A stretch of DNA of 64,000 nucleotides from Candidatus Competibacteraceae bacterium (GTDB lineage Bacteria > Pseudomonadota > Gammaproteobacteria > Competibacterales > Competibacteraceae): positions 1,488,001 through 1,552,000 of the forward strand of contig JADJPA010000001.1 in NCBI GenBank assembly GCA_016713505.1. Direction: 5' to 3'. Below the pieces are notes generated by a model that saw nothing but the letters and a program-made list of their open reading frames with translations, ran no database searches and had not been told where the DNA came from. Below, piece after piece: positions 1 through 9,671 of this stretch (the stretch's first letter is position 1; each line of letters opens with the position of its first letter). A program made the position numbers and the translations under genes.

Positions 1-3000
1 GGCCCAACGCGCGCCAAGCGCTCACCTTGGCGCACGCTTCTCGCAGCACCCATTCTCCCAAGGCGGTGATGAAGCCGGTTTCCTCAGCCAGCGGGATGAA
101 CTTCACGGGGGGGATCAAGCCCAGCTCGGGATGGCGCCAGCGCACCAGCGCCTCCATGCCGACCAACGCCCCGCTGGCCAAATCCACCTGCGGTTGGAAA
201 TAGACCAAGAGTTCGCGGTTTTGAATCGAACGGCGCAGCGTGGCTTCAAGCCGCAAGCGCTCGGCCCCGGACTTGGTCATTTCGGGCGCGTAGCACGCAT
301 AATTGTTCCGCCCCTTGGCCTTGGTGCGATACATCGCCGCATCCGCATTCTTGACCAATTCACGGACTTCCGCGCCGTCGGCCGGATAAAAGCTGATTCC
401 GATGCTGGCGGAAATATGAATTTCGTGCTCGGCCAATGAGAAGGGGCGCGCGAACACCGCCAGCAATTTTTGCGCGACCATGACGGCGTCCGTCACCTCG
501 TGAACATCCTCCACCAACAAGGCGAACTCATCCCCGCCCAACCGGGCCAGGGTGTCGCTGGCGCGGATCGCTTTCCGAAATTTCCGGGCCGTGCCGCGCA
601 GCAACTGATCGCCTATCTGGTGGCCCAAGGTGTCGTTGACATCCTTGAAGCGATCCAGATCGATGAACATGACCGCCAGTTGGCCGCCGTCGCGCGCCGC
701 GCGGTCGATGGCGTGCGTCAGCCGATCGTTGAATAAAACGCGGTTGGGCAAGCCGGTCAACGGATCGTGATGGGCGAGAAACGACAGTTGTCGCTCGGCG
801 TCCTTTTGCACCGAGATATCCGAAAATACGCCCACGTAATGCGTCAAACGGCCTTCGGCATCCCGAACCATGTTGATCGACAGCAGCTCTGGAAACTCAT
901 CGCCGCTCTTGCGGCGGTTCCAGATTTCGCCGCGCCACTTGCCGTTCTGTTGGATGGCTTTCCACATCTGGTCGTAAAACTCGGACGTCTGCCGGCCGGA
1001 ATTGAGCAAGCGGGGATTTTTTCCGAGCACTTCTTGCTCGGTGTAGCCGGTGATCTCGGTAAACGCGCGATTGATCGCCAGGATCGCCTGGTCGGCGCTG
1101 GTGATCATGATGCCCTCGACCGTGCTCTCAAAGACGCTCGCGGCCAGTTGCGCGCGTTCCTGGTCGCGCCGCTGCTCGGTCAGATCGGTGCAGATCCACA
1201 CGCTCCCTTCGTGCGGGTTACCCGCTTCAACGGCCTTGCCGTTTAAAGAACCCCGGAACCGGCTGCCGTCCTTGCGCTTGAACCAGCCTTCTTCGAGGTA
1301 CGACTCGCCCCGGGCCAGCGCGGTATACGCCCGCTGGCCGATTTCCTGATAAAACTCCTCCGTCGGATACATGATTTTCGTCGATTGGCCCAGCATTTCC
1401 TCCGCGTCGTAACCGAACAATTCCTCGAAACGACGGTTGCAGCGGGTGATGATCCGCTGCTTGATCAAGACGATGCCGACCGAGACGTTATCCAGCAGCG
1501 CCTCCCGTTGCGCCAGCAAGGCTTTGAGCCGGGCCTCATCGGCCTTGCGCTGGGTGATGTCGCGAGCGACCGAGAGCACGGCTTGGCCTTCAGCGAGCGT
1601 GATGCTGCGGGTGGTGACCTCGACCTCGACGGCGGAGCCGTCCAGTCGCACATAGCGTTGCTCCACGGCGGGCAATGCGAACGAGCCATCAGCGCTTCCC
1701 AGCTTTTTCAACCGCTCCGCGGCGATCGAGTGAAAATCTGGATGCACCAACGCCTTCCAAGGCCGTTCCAGCAGTTGCTCTTCACGCTCGGCGCCGAACA
1801 GCCGCAGCGCCGAACGGTTAGCCATCGTCATTCTTTCGTCGCGATGCACGAAAATCGCGTCGGGCGACGAGTCCAACAACACCCGATAGCGTTCTTCGCT
1901 CTGCTTTAGCGCCGCGGTGGCGCGCTTGGCATCGTCGATGTCGCGAACCAGTTCGTTAAAACTCTCGACGAGCTGACCGACCTCATCAGCGCCGGTCGCC
2001 GGCAAAGCCGTCAGCGGCCGTTGTCCGGCGGTCATTTCGCGCAGCGCCGCCGTGGTTTCCCGCAGCGGTCGGAGCCAGCGACCGACCACCACCGCCGCCA
2101 GCCAGGGAACGATCAGCGACAAAACCAGCGCCGCAATCAGGATTGCGTTCTGTAGCGCCGCTGTCGGCGCGAAGGCAATCGCCACCGGCAGGGTGATGAC
2201 CGCAAACCAGCCGGTCGCCGAAATGCGCTGGCCCGACGACAACTCCTCGATATTGCGAGAATTCGTCGCGATCCCGGAACCTTCGTAGCCCGCCATGTAG
2301 CGATCGTGCATCTTGTTGACACCAGCCGCTGGGATCGGCTGGAAAATACGGCCGGTATCGGTGGCTGCGAGGAAACGGCCGGCGCGGGGATCGATGACCA
2401 GCACGCCGCCCGACTCGACCTTATACGTCGCGATAGTCTGGCCGAGATAATTGTCGCTATCTAGGTAGGTGAGGCCGATCAGCACGCCGACCACTTGCTG
2501 GGCGTCATCCACGATGGGCGCGCTCATGGAAATCAGGGGTCGTTCGGACAGACTACCTGACCGCGCCCTGTTGACGGCCGGCTGTCGGTGCTCCAGCACG
2601 GTCTGGAAATCCTCGTATTGCGCGACGTTCAAACCGATGCGTCCCGACAAGTGCGGCCAGTCGGCCAGACACACCCCTTGGTGGTCCAGCACGAAAAAGC
2701 CCCCGTTGAACAGGGTGCCGACCGCAAGATTGTCCTGCAAAAATGTATTGATCCGCGCGGGCTCGCCCATCAGGCGTTGCTGGCTGAGACTTTTCGCCAA
2801 CTCGCCGAGCGCCCGCAGGCGCAGCTGCGTTTCCCGATCGATGCTGGCGGCGATCACCGAAACGGCCGAACGCTGTTGCGCGAACACCAGATGCTCTAAA
2901 TCCTGCCGCACTTTCAGGTTGAAATACCCGACTAGCCCCCAAATGACGGCGAGCAGCATGGCGAGCACGAAAAACGGAAACTTTACGGTCAGACGCAAAA

Positions 3001-3013
3001 CCCGACGAGGCAC
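1..3013 (-). CDS. Membrane-bound sensor with PAS, GGDEF and EAL domains (partial, C-terminus beyond window)
   Basis: Predicted bifunctional cyclic-di-GMP enzyme of the inner membrane. In order: a membrane segment near residues 8-28, a periplasmic Cache-like sensor to about residue 280, a second membrane segment (about 281-309), HAMP, three PAS domains (about 370-735), GGDEF, and the first ~75 residues of EAL. The diguanylate cyclase motif GGDEF is intact near residue 826, with an RxxD product-inhibition site (RASD) five residues before it. The EAL signature reads MEALVRW. I chose the GTG start at 3013 because AGAGGAGA precedes it at good spacing. The coding frame stays open to base 1, so the rest of EAL lies outside. 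The upstream minus-strand gene ends 111 bases away. Domain calls are strong; whether the EAL half is active cannot be judged here. Confidence 0.9.
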   Translation of the reverse strand, partial: MPRRVLRLTVKFPFFVLAMLLAVIWGLVGYFNLKVRQDLEHLVFAQQRSAVSVIAASIDRETQLRLRALGELAKSLSQQRLMGEPARINTFLQDNLAVGTLFNGGFFVLDHQGVCLADWPHLSGRIGLNVAQYEDFQTVLEHRQPAVNRARSGSLSERPLISMSAPIVDDAQQVVGVLIGLTYLDSDNYLGQTIATYKVESGGVLVIDPRAGRFLAATDTGRIFQPIPAAGVNKMHDRYMAGYEGSGIATNSRNIEELSSGQRISATGWFAVITLPVAIAFAPTAALQNAILIAALVLSLIVPWLAAVVVGRWLRPLRETTAALREMTAGQRPLTALPATGADEVGQLVESFNELVRDIDDAKRATAALKQSEERYRVLLDSSPDAIFVHRDERMTMANRSALRLFGAEREEQLLERPWKALVHPDFHSIAAERLKKLGSADGSFALPAVEQRYVRLDGSAVEVEVTTRSITLAEGQAVLSVARDITQRKADEARLKALLAQREALLDNVSVGIVLIKQRIITRCNRRFEELFGYDAEEMLGQSTKIMYPTEEFYQEIGQRAYTALARGESYLEEGWFKRKDGSRFRGSLNGKAVEAGNPHEGSVWICTDLTEQRRDQERAQLAASVFESTVEGIMITSADQAILAINRAFTEITGYTEQEVLGKNPRLLNSGRQTSEFYDQMWKAIQQNGKWRGEIWNRRKSGDEFPELLSINMVRDAEGRLTHYVGVFSDISVQKDAERQLSFLAHHDPLTGLPNRVLFNDRLTHAIDRAARDGGQLAVMFIDLDRFKDVNDTLGHQIGDQLLRGTARKFRKAIRASDTLARLGGDEFALLVEDVHEVTDAVMVAQKLLAVFARPFSLAEHEIHISASIGISFYPADGAEVRELVKNADAAMYRTKAKGRNNYACYAPEMTKSGAERLRLEATLRRSIQNRELLVYFQPQVDLASGALVGMEALVRWRHPELGLIPPVKFIPLAEETGFITALGEWVLREACAKVSAWRALG

Positions 3014-3087
3014 GTTGAGCAGTCTCCTCTGTCAAACGTAGTGGCAGTCGAATCCATCGGATATCGGGTTAGTCAAAAAAGTCGTAT

Positions 3088-3108
3088 GAACATTGTTCGT
3101 TAAGTATA
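3088..3108 (-). promoter_or_regulatory. Candidate -10 box and dyad upstream of the GGDEF/EAL gene
   Basis: On the minus strand TATACT (bases 3108-3103) matches five of six -10 consensus bases. Just downstream is the 11-base dyad GAACAATGTTC (3088-3098), placed where a repressor could bind. No good -35 is visible, so this is a weak call. Confidence 0.25.
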
Positions 3109-3124
3109 GCTAAGGAAACTCTAC

Positions 3125-3733
3125 TCACCTAGTAAAGACGCCGATTACCATCAATGCCGCGACGATCACCAACACGATCGCCAGCAGCTTCATCCGACGC
3201 TCATAGGCCTTGCGATCCACCCTGGTACCCAGCAGCACGGTGCCGTCAGCCGCGAGCACAACCAGTTCGTTGCCGCGCGTCAAGTGATGGCTATAAAGCT
3301 GGACCTCCATGCCTTGGGGCGACAACGGCCGAGCAAACCGCTCGAAGACCGCATGAATCGGTCCTTCGACCGGCGACTGCAACGCCACCAAACGGCCGGT
3401 GCAAGCCGGTTTCATGGGCATCAACCGAACCGTCCGCGGCAGGCCGTTCAACAGTAATTGATTTGCCACGCCGAGCTTGCGTGACGACCGGCGGTCCACG
3501 TACCACATCAGCCCACCGGCCAGGGTGACCGCCGGTATCAATAGCAGACCTATCAATCCCAGCGTTAATAGATCGCCAAGCGTCTGGCCGGTCAGGGCGG
3601 AGACCATGGCAACCAGCAGCAGCCCCCCCATACCCAGAAAGAGCCACAGACTCAGCAGGCGCAAGCGCCGTCGGTAAACCACCGCCCGTTTTTGCAGGCT
3701 CGGATGCAAAAACGGCGTGGAGCCTTCAGCCAT
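3125..3733 (-). CDS. Uncharacterised membrane protein encoded downstream of SrfB
   Basis: Family not recognised. The protein (about 202 residues) has two adjacent N-terminal membrane segments separated by a short loop, a cytoplasmic-looking basic and mixed middle region of about 110 residues, and a C-terminal membrane segment ending GVFTR. It follows srfB closely. An upstream TTG at 3751 would overlap the srfB stop by four bases (TTGA) and give six more residues; I prefer the ATG at 3733, but neither has a clear ribosome binding site. Tight linkage suggests co-translation with, and perhaps membrane anchoring of, the SrfB-like protein. That role is inference. Confidence 0.7.
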   Translation of the reverse strand: MAEGSTPFLHPSLQKRAVVYRRRLRLLSLWLFLGMGGLLLVAMVSALTGQTLGDLLTLGLIGLLLIPAVTLAGGLMWYVDRRSSRKLGVANQLLLNGLPRTVRLMPMKPACTGRLVALQSPVEGPIHAVFERFARPLSPQGMEVQLYSHHLTRGNELVVLAADGTVLLGTRVDRKAYERRMKLLAIVLVIVAALMVIGVFTR

Positions 3734-3747
3734 GACAGCGCAGGCGC

Positions 3748-6678
3748 TCAACGGCGTGGCGCGTCGCCGGAGCGCGCCGAAATCGAGAAAATGCCGGTGT
3801 CCAGCCAGTAACCATATTCATCCTTTAGGGTCTGCAATTTCAGCAACACCACCCCGCCCGGCTGCTGGTTGCCGCCAGCATCCGTCACCGTGATGACCTT
3901 GAAATCCAGATCGACGTTTTCGTCGGTGGCACGCTCCAGCGTGACTTTGAGCGGCAGCGCCTTGGTGCGCGCATCTTGCGGATGGGCGAACGTGACCCGA
4001 TATAACGGCGTGGCCGGCCAGCGCTCCACGCCCAACTGCCGAAACCCGAGAAACACCGGCGCGTAGAAGTCGAAGGTCGCTTCCGGCAGCCGGGTTTTGC
4101 GATCTTCCAATTCCAGATTGGCGAACAGCACATTTTCCTGTTTCAGCCGTCCGGTCTGTTCCAGCACGCCGACGAATCGGGCGGTGGATTTCATGCCCAA
4201 TTCGCGGCTGCGCAGGTTGAATTTGTACAACTGGCCTTCCGACAGCGCGCAGACCATCGCGCCGACCGCCGCCGTGGTCTTGGGATCGGTCAGCCGGCCG
4301 CTGACCGAGCGGAACGGATACCAGTCACCCACTCGATAAGTGTGCAGGCTGACGATGCGATCCGGCGGGGCCGGCAGTTTCGCCAGAATCGCCGCCCGCA
4401 CCGCCGGCAAGCGACAGGGCCGCCCCGAAATCAGCAGATAGTCGCAATCGTAAAGGTGTACCACTTCGCACAGATCGCTCAGCACCTGACCGAGAATGCG
4501 GCGCACCGTGGTGTCCAGCGCCAGCATGGTGGTGGAAAACGGCACTTCCGCCAGCTTGAAATTCTGCCCGCCGGCGGCCCGCACCGCCTCTTCCAGAAAG
4601 GCCACGACCTGCTGGTGCGGCCCGCCGCCGGCCGGGTAGACATCGGCCAACCGCAGCGTCACCGCCTCGTTGCCGGCGCTGAGATCGGTATTCTCATACC
4701 GGTGCAGCAATTCCAAGGCCAGCGGCAAGGCCACCTGATTGGCGAACTGGCGGCGCAAGGTGCGATCGCGTTCGGCCTGATCGCCCCGATTCGCCCCTAG
4801 CAGCCGCGCCAGCAATTCGTCCGCATTGGCCGCGCCGCACTGGCGGATAGCCTCCAACAGCGCCGGCAACACGTTGCGCTCGATGATTCCGCCCAACACG
4901 TCGTCGCCGGCGATGTTGAAGCCTTCGCGGAATTCCTGAATCGGCTTGACCGCCGTGCCGCCTTCCAGCTGATAGGTGGTGATGATCAGGTCGCTGGTGC
5001 CGCCGCCGATGTCGATGCTGGCCAACCGCAGACAGGGCAAGTCACCGTAATTCTCGCGCACCCGCCCGAAGACCCGGAACAACAGCGCGGCGTCGCCCTG
5101 AAAATTGTGTTTGATCTCGTTGTACAGAAACACGATCTGGGTGCCGGTCGCCTCGTCCCACTGTAGAAACGGCTCCGGGGCCTGGCCCTCGTCCAAGCCC
5201 AACGCCCGCCAAGTCAGCCGGATCGCGGTGCCGACCCGGCGGGCGAACAGCTTGCGCTCGGCCAGCGGCATGGCGGTCGGCAACGTCATGATCACCCGCC
5301 GCAGCCGGCGCGGCGCTTCGGACAACACTCGCTCGTAACGGCGCGAGGGCGAATTGGCCTGGACGAAGGCTTGCAGCAAGACCTCGGCGACGAAGAAGCT
5401 CATCAGGGCGCTGCGCGAGAACAACGCGGTCACCGCCGGCGGTTCGCCCGGCGCCAGTTCCTCGCCGTCCTCGCGCAGATGGCCGATAAACGGCCCGGTG
5501 GTGACCGGACCGCTGTCGCCGCCGAACCCGTCAGGCCCCGGATTGAAGCGCCAGGGATGATGGCGGGGATCGGTGTCCCATAAATAGCGCTTGGGACCGG
5601 ACAAGCCGGTGCTGCCCTCGGTGCCGTGGCTGAAATAGGACAGGGCCTGGGCTTCGTAGCCGATGCGGGTCACGGTCGGCCACAAGAAGGCGCTGGTCCG
5701 GCCGCTGCGCCGCGAGAGCTTTTCATCGCCGAAGCCGCCGCGCACGAATTCGACCCGACTGGGAAACGGTTCGTCATAAACTCGCTCCGGCCGCGACAGG
5801 TCGCGCAGTTCCAGCCGGTAGCTGTCGTTCATATCCACCGGATCGTCGCCGCTGGTTTCCATCAGAATGCCGCAGGTGCGGGAGTTGCCGACATCCAGCA
5901 CCAGATCGACATTGACCGGCTGGTTGAGCCGGGCGGTCGGTCCGCTGTCGACGAAGGTGAAGCGCAGGCGCGGCGGCCGCACTGCCCGGCGCAGCAAGGT
6001 TAGCACGGTCAGCCACGCGGCCTGAGCGTCGGGGTTGGCGCGCAGTTCGGCCTCGTCCACCCGGCGCGGCGCGCGGCGACGCAGTTCGTAGGCGTGGAAA
6101 CGCTGGTGCAGCCATTCTCGCACCCATTCCTGTTCCAGAAACCAGCCGGTATCCGCTTCGGCGTCGCTCAGGGCGAATTCCTCACCGGATTGCATGTCCA
6201 GCGGGCTGGGCGCGAGATAGGGCCGGCCTTCGCGAGTCGGTAGCAGTTGGGTGTCGAACGCCAGGGTGACGCGGTGCGTGTTGCCTTCGGCATCGGGCGC
6301 TGGCAATTCCACCAGCCGCGCCCGCGCCCAGTTGGTCGGCCCTTTGTCGAAGGTATGCTGACCGTCCGGGCGCGGCTCCCGCACGCGCGGAAACGGCAGC
6401 GGCAGCCAAGCCTCGTTGAAAATGGTGGCGGCCTTGGTCGCGTTGAGCGAGTAGACCTGTTCCGGCTTGATCGGCCGACCGTCCTGGGCCACGAACTGAC
6501 CGCTGGCGTCGTCGGCATACAGGCAGGTCAGAATCGCGCGGCCGTCCGCGCCGGTCTGGGTCAGAAACGCCCGCGACACCCGCGCGTCGTTGATATTGAA
6601 CCCGAAATCCAGCAATTGGACGGCGGTGTTCGGAATGAGGTTGATGACCGGAGCAAATTTCTTGAGTTTCGCCAGCAT
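3748..6678 (-). CDS. srfB: SrfB-family protein with actin/Hsp70-like nucleotide-binding fold
   Basis: A 976-residue protein resembling the SrfB family, named from a Salmonella SsrB-regulated gene; biochemical role unknown. Two phosphate-binding loops of the actin/Hsp70 ATPase superfamily are visible: LDVGNSRTCG near residue 260 and SIDIGGGTSDL near residue 560. This suggests nucleotide-driven conformational change. There is no signal peptide, so it should be cytoplasmic. The ATG at 6678 has AGGAGG upstream at suitable spacing. The usual SrfA and SrfC partners are absent here; instead a small membrane protein follows immediately, and a phasin gene lies 185 bases upstream. The name is based on overall similarity of the N-terminal region and length; a generic Hsp70-like protein is the alternative. 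Confidence 0.75.
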   Translation of the reverse strand: MLAKLKKFAPVINLIPNTAVQLLDFGFNINDARVSRAFLTQTGADGRAILTCLYADDASGQFVAQDGRPIKPEQVYSLNATKAATIFNEAWLPLPFPRVREPRPDGQHTFDKGPTNWARARLVELPAPDAEGNTHRVTLAFDTQLLPTREGRPYLAPSPLDMQSGEEFALSDAEADTGWFLEQEWVREWLHQRFHAYELRRRAPRRVDEAELRANPDAQAAWLTVLTLLRRAVRPPRLRFTFVDSGPTARLNQPVNVDLVLDVGNSRTCGILMETSGDDPVDMNDSYRLELRDLSRPERVYDEPFPSRVEFVRGGFGDEKLSRRSGRTSAFLWPTVTRIGYEAQALSYFSHGTEGSTGLSGPKRYLWDTDPRHHPWRFNPGPDGFGGDSGPVTTGPFIGHLREDGEELAPGEPPAVTALFSRSALMSFFVAEVLLQAFVQANSPSRRYERVLSEAPRRLRRVIMTLPTAMPLAERKLFARRVGTAIRLTWRALGLDEGQAPEPFLQWDEATGTQIVFLYNEIKHNFQGDAALLFRVFGRVRENYGDLPCLRLASIDIGGGTSDLIITTYQLEGGTAVKPIQEFREGFNIAGDDVLGGIIERNVLPALLEAIRQCGAANADELLARLLGANRGDQAERDRTLRRQFANQVALPLALELLHRYENTDLSAGNEAVTLRLADVYPAGGGPHQQVVAFLEEAVRAAGGQNFKLAEVPFSTTMLALDTTVRRILGQVLSDLCEVVHLYDCDYLLISGRPCRLPAVRAAILAKLPAPPDRIVSLHTYRVGDWYPFRSVSGRLTDPKTTAAVGAMVCALSEGQLYKFNLRSRELGMKSTARFVGVLEQTGRLKQENVLFANLELEDRKTRLPEATFDFYAPVFLGFRQLGVERWPATPLYRVTFAHPQDARTKALPLKVTLERATDENVDLDFKVITVTDAGGNQQPGGVVLLKLQTLKDEYGYWLDTGIFSISARSGDAPRR

Positions 6679-6863
6679 GATCCTTGCCTCCTGTATAGGG
6701 GATCATTCTGGCGCAGCGGTTTGGTTACGGCAACTTTGTCCCCGCTAAAGCGCCGGCAGAATTTTAGACGGGCCGAAAGGGCCGGCCCCAGTCCCGCTCA
6801 TTCCTGGCGGCGACCGGAGCAGCCCCGCGCCTGCAAGGGCAATGGCAACGTAGCCCTAAGCCC

Positions 6864-7274
6864 TTACTTGAGCTTGGCGCGACCCAGGCGCTTCGCGTTC
6901 GCCACCGCGCGCTTGTGAACCGGCGTCATCCCCTTTTCGATGATGCCCAAAACCGCTTGGTTGGCCTGACGGACGACAGACTTGGCGGCTTTCTGGCTAG
7001 TGGCGCCCGGCGACCACAACGACGACAGCAGCGCAAGGCCGATTTTCTGGTTGGCCTGAAACGCTTGTGCGGCCATGGCGCCCCAGGATTCAGCGAACGC
7101 CGCCACCTTTTCCGCGCCCATCACCTGAAACTCCTTGCGATCGCGCGCGGAGGGCGTCACGCCAGCCCGCGCCATCCGGGTAAGGCGATGTGCGATGACC
7201 TGAGGCGCGGCCAGCGCCAGTTCAGTCGTTTTACGGGCGACGGCGCGGCTTTGGCTGGCGCGGCGCTTGGGCAT
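6864..7274 (-). CDS. Phasin-family PHA granule-associated protein
   Basis: A 136-residue, basic, largely helical protein without a signal peptide. Its layout matches phasins that coat polyhydroxyalkanoate granules: a helical N-terminal region with the segment TELALAAPQVIAHRLTRMA, then an amphipathic alanine/glutamine-rich stretch around residues 50-85 (EKVAAFAESWGAMAAQAF), and a lysine-rich tail like those that contact nucleic acid or the granule surface. The ATG at 7274 follows AGGAGAGATAAACC. It lies 64 bases downstream of the catalase gene on the same strand and 26 kb from the PHA synthesis genes. The family call rests on pattern and on the PHA genes in the window. Confidence 0.6.
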   Translation of the reverse strand: MPKRRASQSRAVARKTTELALAAPQVIAHRLTRMARAGVTPSARDRKEFQVMGAEKVAAFAESWGAMAAQAFQANQKIGLALLSSLWSPGATSQKAAKSVVRQANQAVLGIIEKGMTPVHKRAVANAKRLGRAKLK

Positions 7275-7338
7275 GGTTTATCTCTCCTGAGAGGCTTACG
7301 GGAACAAACGGACGCAAGGACTGCAAGCGCTGTCCATA

Positions 7339-9441
7339 TCAAGGCAACGTGCGCAGCTTCGGCTCGCGCGCCCACTGCCGGGTCTTGGCGGCGTCCACGA
7401 ACGCCTTGGCGTCGCTGGCTTTGACCACCCCCGCATCGGCCTGAATCCCGGCGGCTTGCAACACCGCTTGCGCGCCGGCGTCGGCGGCGATGGCCTTGAG
7501 ATGGCCGAAGGCGTCACGCACCCAGTCCACGGCGGCCGCTTCCTTGGCCAGACGCTGGCCGGCGTCGTTTGCGAGCACCAGCGCCACGGCGTCGAACACG
7601 ACAGACGGCGTGCCGGCCAGTTGGCCGTCGGCCTTGAGGGTCTTGCCGTCGGCCAATTTGGCTCCACCGACCTTGGGCGCGACGATCTTGACCTTCGCCC
7701 CGGCCTGCTCGACGGCTTTGCGCAAGCCGTCCACCGCCGCGCCGTCCGAACCGTCGTCCACCAAAATACCGACTGCCCGACCGTTGAGGATGGCTTTCAT
7801 CTTGCCGACGATTTGCAGCGCGGGCGAGGGTTTCATGTCGGTCACCGGCGCGGCGGGCGCGGGCGCGGGCGGCAGCGGCGATAGGCCCAGACCGTCGGCC
7901 ACGCGCTGGGCCAGTGATGGGTCGATATTGACCAAATGGCCGACCACGCGCTCGCGCACGGCTTCGGTTTGCACCTTGGACAATTCGAACACTAGGGCCG
8001 CCGCCATGTGCGCCTGCTCGATGTCGGTTTGGCTGCGATAAAACAGCCGGGCCTGACTGTAATGATCGGCGAAGCTTTCGGCGCGAATCCGGCCTTTCTG
8101 GCCGTCGTCGGCCTGGGCGAAGCTCTTGAATCCGTTCGGTGTTTCGCGCGGCGAATCGGCTTGCAGGGAACTCGGCTCGTAATTGACCCGGCCCTTGGGC
8201 GCGCCCATCTGCATGTGGCCGTCGCGCTGGAGGTTGTGGAACGGACACTTGGGCGCGTTGACCGGAATCTGATGGAAATTGGGCGAGCCGAGGCGCGAGA
8301 GCTGGGTGTCCAAATAGGAGAACAACCGGCCTTGCAGCAGCGGGTCGTTGGAGAAGTCGATGCCGGGCACGATGTTGGCCGGACAAAAGGCCACCTGTTC
8401 GGTCTCGGCGAAGAAGTTGTCGGGATTGCGATCCAGCACCATGCGCCCGATCACCTTCAGCGGAATCAGTTCTTCTGGGATCAGCTTGGTGGGATCGAGA
8501 TGGTCAAACGGCAGTTTGGCGGCGTCTTCCTCGCCGAACAACTGCACCGCGAATTCCCATTCCGGGTAGTCGCCGGCGTCGATGGCCTCATGGAGATCGC
8601 GGCGGTGAAAATCGGGATCGGCTCCGGCCAGCTTGACCGCCTCATCCCACACGGTGGATTGCAGGCCCAGCTTCGGTCGCCAGTGGAATTTGACGAAGGT
8701 GGATTTGCCTTGGGCGTCGAGCAGACGGAAGGTGTTGACGCCGAAGCCTTCGATCATCCGCAGCGAGCGCGGGATGGTGCGGTCGCTCATCGCCCACATC
8801 ACCGTGTGCATCGACTCCGGCATCAGCGAGATGAAATCCCAGAAGGTGTCGTGGGCGCTGGCTGCTTGCGGAAAGCCGCGATCCGGCTCCATCTTGACCG
8901 AATGGATCAAATCCGGAAATTTGAGCGCGTCTTGAATGAAAAACACCGGGATATTGTTGCCGACGATATCCCAATTGCCTTCCACCGTGTAGAACTTCAC
9001 CGCGAAGCCGCGCACGTCGCGCGGGGTGTCGACCGAACCGGCCCCGCCGGCGACCGTGGAGAAGCGGCAAAACACCGGCGTTTTCTTGCCGACCTCGGTC
9101 AGCACTTTGGCGGTGGTGTATTGCGAGAGCGATTCAGTCAGTTCGAAAAAGCCGTGCGCGGCCGAACCGCGCGCGTGGACGATGCGTTCGGGAATCCGCT
9201 CGTGGTCGAAATGGGTGATCTTCTCGCGGAGGATGAAATCCTCCAACAGCGTCGGCCCGCGTGGGGTCGCGCGCAACGAATTCTGATTGTCGGAGATCGG
9301 GATGCCTTGATTGGTGGTCAGCGCAGGATGTGAACCGCCGGCCCGTTGGTGGAGCTCGCCGCCTCGACCGGCTTGGTCCGCAGGATTACCAGCCTTGGCA
9401 GCGTTCGAGGCATTCATGGGTTTCGAGTCGTGGGTGCTCAT
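7339..9441 (-). CDS. katE: Large-subunit catalase (HPII type) with C-terminal DJ-1-like domain
   Basis: Heme catalase that dismutates hydrogen peroxide in the cytoplasm. At 700 residues it belongs to the large-subunit clade (E. coli HPII is 753). The catalytic histidine is in RIVHARGSAAHG (His89), the distal asparagine in GNNIPVFF (Asn162), and the proximal heme tyrosine in RLFSYLDTQ near residue 376. The His-Asn spacing equals that of HPII. Residues from about 545 form the class I glutamine amidotransferase/DJ-1-like domain of this clade. The N-terminus is about 39 residues shorter than HPII and the C-terminus slightly shorter. A phasin gene follows on the same strand, a hint that oxidative protection and PHA storage may be co-expressed (inference). 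Confidence 0.95.
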   Translation of the reverse strand: MSTHDSKPMNASNAAKAGNPADQAGRGGELHQRAGGSHPALTTNQGIPISDNQNSLRATPRGPTLLEDFILREKITHFDHERIPERIVHARGSAAHGFFELTESLSQYTTAKVLTEVGKKTPVFCRFSTVAGGAGSVDTPRDVRGFAVKFYTVEGNWDIVGNNIPVFFIQDALKFPDLIHSVKMEPDRGFPQAASAHDTFWDFISLMPESMHTVMWAMSDRTIPRSLRMIEGFGVNTFRLLDAQGKSTFVKFHWRPKLGLQSTVWDEAVKLAGADPDFHRRDLHEAIDAGDYPEWEFAVQLFGEEDAAKLPFDHLDPTKLIPEELIPLKVIGRMVLDRNPDNFFAETEQVAFCPANIVPGIDFSNDPLLQGRLFSYLDTQLSRLGSPNFHQIPVNAPKCPFHNLQRDGHMQMGAPKGRVNYEPSSLQADSPRETPNGFKSFAQADDGQKGRIRAESFADHYSQARLFYRSQTDIEQAHMAAALVFELSKVQTEAVRERVVGHLVNIDPSLAQRVADGLGLSPLPPAPAPAAPVTDMKPSPALQIVGKMKAILNGRAVGILVDDGSDGAAVDGLRKAVEQAGAKVKIVAPKVGGAKLADGKTLKADGQLAGTPSVVFDAVALVLANDAGQRLAKEAAAVDWVRDAFGHLKAIAADAGAQAVLQAAGIQADAGVVKASDAKAFVDAAKTRQWAREPKLRTLP

Positions 9442-9671
9442 GGTTTTTCCAGTGATTAGCCTTGTGAAATCGCATCAGAGCGGTTTAACCCCAGCGCGTG
9501 CCGTCCCGACATAAAGCTGGCGTGGACGGTCGCGGCTCTAGCTTGGTACGCACCGCTACCGGCAAAGTTCATTTCCATGCCAGGTTATTGCTCAAGACCC
9601 TTCGATAACCGCGTCCTATTGCCACAAGCTGAAGCACGAGCGCTGAAATCGATGGCATAGCGCGAAAAAAT

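Noticed and set aside
2553..3035. 160-codon minus-strand frame at the start of the GGDEF/EAL gene
   Set aside because: It is in a different frame from the Cache/HAMP/PAS protein that begins at GTG 3013 with a good ribosome site.
8008..9333. 441-codon open frame opposite katE
   Set aside because: It lies wholly antisense to a full-length catalase with intact catalytic residues. Its product is a low-complexity shadow rich in G, R, V and D, typical of GC-rich DNA.
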